Shown here piece by piece: positions 6,748-7,349 of a DNA stretch of 7,349 nt. The stretch comes from Gemmatimonadota bacterium. GTDB taxonomy: Bacteria; Gemmatimonadota; Gemmatimonadetes; Gemmatimonadales; Gemmatimonadaceae. The translations under genes were made by a program, and so were the position numbers. The notes below the pieces were generated by a model. That model was not told the origin of the DNA. It saw only the letters and a list, made by a program, of their open reading frames with translations, and did no database searches. The stretch spans positions 6,673-14,021 of the forward strand of contig PKVB01000102.1 in NCBI GenBank assembly GCA_003131365.1, written 5' to 3'. Positions within the stretch are counted from its first letter, which is position 1. Every line of letters begins with the position of its first letter.

Positions 6748-7349
6748 GACGCCGCAGCCACAGGTTCGGGCTCCGGAGAATTCTGCATTATGTAGTCTCC
6801 GTCCTTGCCCGCAACCCCATATTCGTTCGGACCGTGATAGACGACCGGATGATGGCCTCCGAAGTTGTCGTGCGGAGGCGGCGAGCTGGTCGTCCACTCG
6901 AGCGACGTCGCCTGCCACGGATTAGCCGGCGCGATTTCCCCGCGAAAGCGGCTCCTGAAAAGGTTGTAGAAGAAAATGAGCTGAGCAGCTCCCGTGAATA
7001 GCGCAGCGACGGTAATGAACCTGTGCAACGGGATCGAGCCCTTCATGTAGTCAACCGTGAAGGCGGAGTAGCGCCGAACGTTGCCGGCGAGCCCCAGCCA
7101 GTGCATCGGCATGAAGATGCAATAGACGCCGATGAACGTCAGGATAAAGTGCCACTTGCCCAGCGTCTCGTTCATCATGCGGCCGAACATTTTTGGAAAC
7201 CAGAAGTAAACTCCGACAAAGATTCCGAACATCGACGCCACGCCCATCACGAAGTGGAAGTGGCCGACCACGAAATAGGAGTCGGTCAGCTGGAAATCGA
7301 ACGGCGCCACGCCAAGCATGATGCCGGTGAGGCCGCCGATAAGGAACAC
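6744..7349 (-). CDS. ctaD: Cytochrome c oxidase subunit I (C-terminal 201 residues, 5' truncated by the window edge)
   Basis: The frame is open to base 7349, so the start and the CuB histidines lie outside. Subunit I is the catalytic core of the aa3-type oxidase, reducing O2 to water and pumping protons across the cytoplasmic membrane. Visible signatures, numbered from the window edge, are IGGLTGIMLG (4-13), SYFVVGHFHFVM (24-35) and PMHWLGLAGNVRRY (81-94). His30 and His32 match the axial ligands of heme a3 and heme a (bovine His376 and His378), and Arg92-Arg93 match the pair that contacts the heme propionates. Thr22-Asp23 align with the Mg-site His-Asp, so the histidine is replaced. The hydrophilic tail ends in EPEPVAAAS. 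The stop overlaps the GTG of the first subunit III gene by four bases. Confidence 0.95.
   Translation of the reverse strand: MFLIGGLTGIMLGVAPFDFQLTDSYFVVGHFHFVMGVASMFGIFVGVYFWFPKMFGRMMNETLGKWHFILTFIGVYCIFMPMHWLGLAGNVRRYSAFTVDYMKGSIPLHRFITVAALFTGAAQLIFFYNLFRSRFRGEIAPANPWQATSLEWTTSSPPPHDNFGGHHPVVYHGPNEYGVAGKDGDYIMQNSPEPEPVAAAS

Overview
The window looks like chromosomal DNA of an aerobic, fairly GC-rich, free-living bacterium. An outer-membrane DUF5916 protein means a Gram-negative (diderm) cell. That family, together with a cytochrome oxidase operon carrying two different subunit III genes, points towards Gemmatimonadota, Acidobacteriota or a similar soil lineage. This placement is inference from gene content only. 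No phage, insertion sequence, CRISPR array, tRNA or rRNA was seen, and coding density is high: no gene-free stretch exceeds about 120 bases.

Left part, plus strand: the 3' end of a gene for a DUF5916 outer-membrane beta-barrel protein (to 800), an intrinsic terminator (842-870), then a complete Dps ferritin-like gene with a strong ribosome binding site (910-1461). Dps converges on the minus-strand genes, with 43 bases between the stops.

Right part, minus strand, read from the right edge leftward: the 3' end of cytochrome c oxidase subunit I, two consecutive subunit III paralogues, subunit IV, and a 43-residue single-helix membrane protein that directly abuts subunit IV. These genes are packed with spacings from a 4-base overlap to 26 bases and form the distal half of a cta/cox operon. 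The electron-accepting subunit II and any assembly genes would lie beyond base 7349.

After a 119-base gap holding a hairpin and a possible promoter, the minus strand continues with a DUF4118-GAF-HisKA-HATPase sensor histidine kinase and, 45 bases later, a CPA1-type Na+/H+ antiporter. Both appear to start with TTG. The oxidase builds proton-motive force and the antiporter spends it, so the neighbours fit a bioenergetic and ion-homeostasis theme, though control of the antiporter by the kinase is only a hypothesis.

I saw no convincing undescribed multi-gene system. The points most worth a second look are the small membrane protein at the end of the oxidase operon, a substituted Mg-site histidine in subunit I, an unusual aspartate in the antiporter's conserved Arg-Gly loop, and the orphan kinase next to the antiporter.
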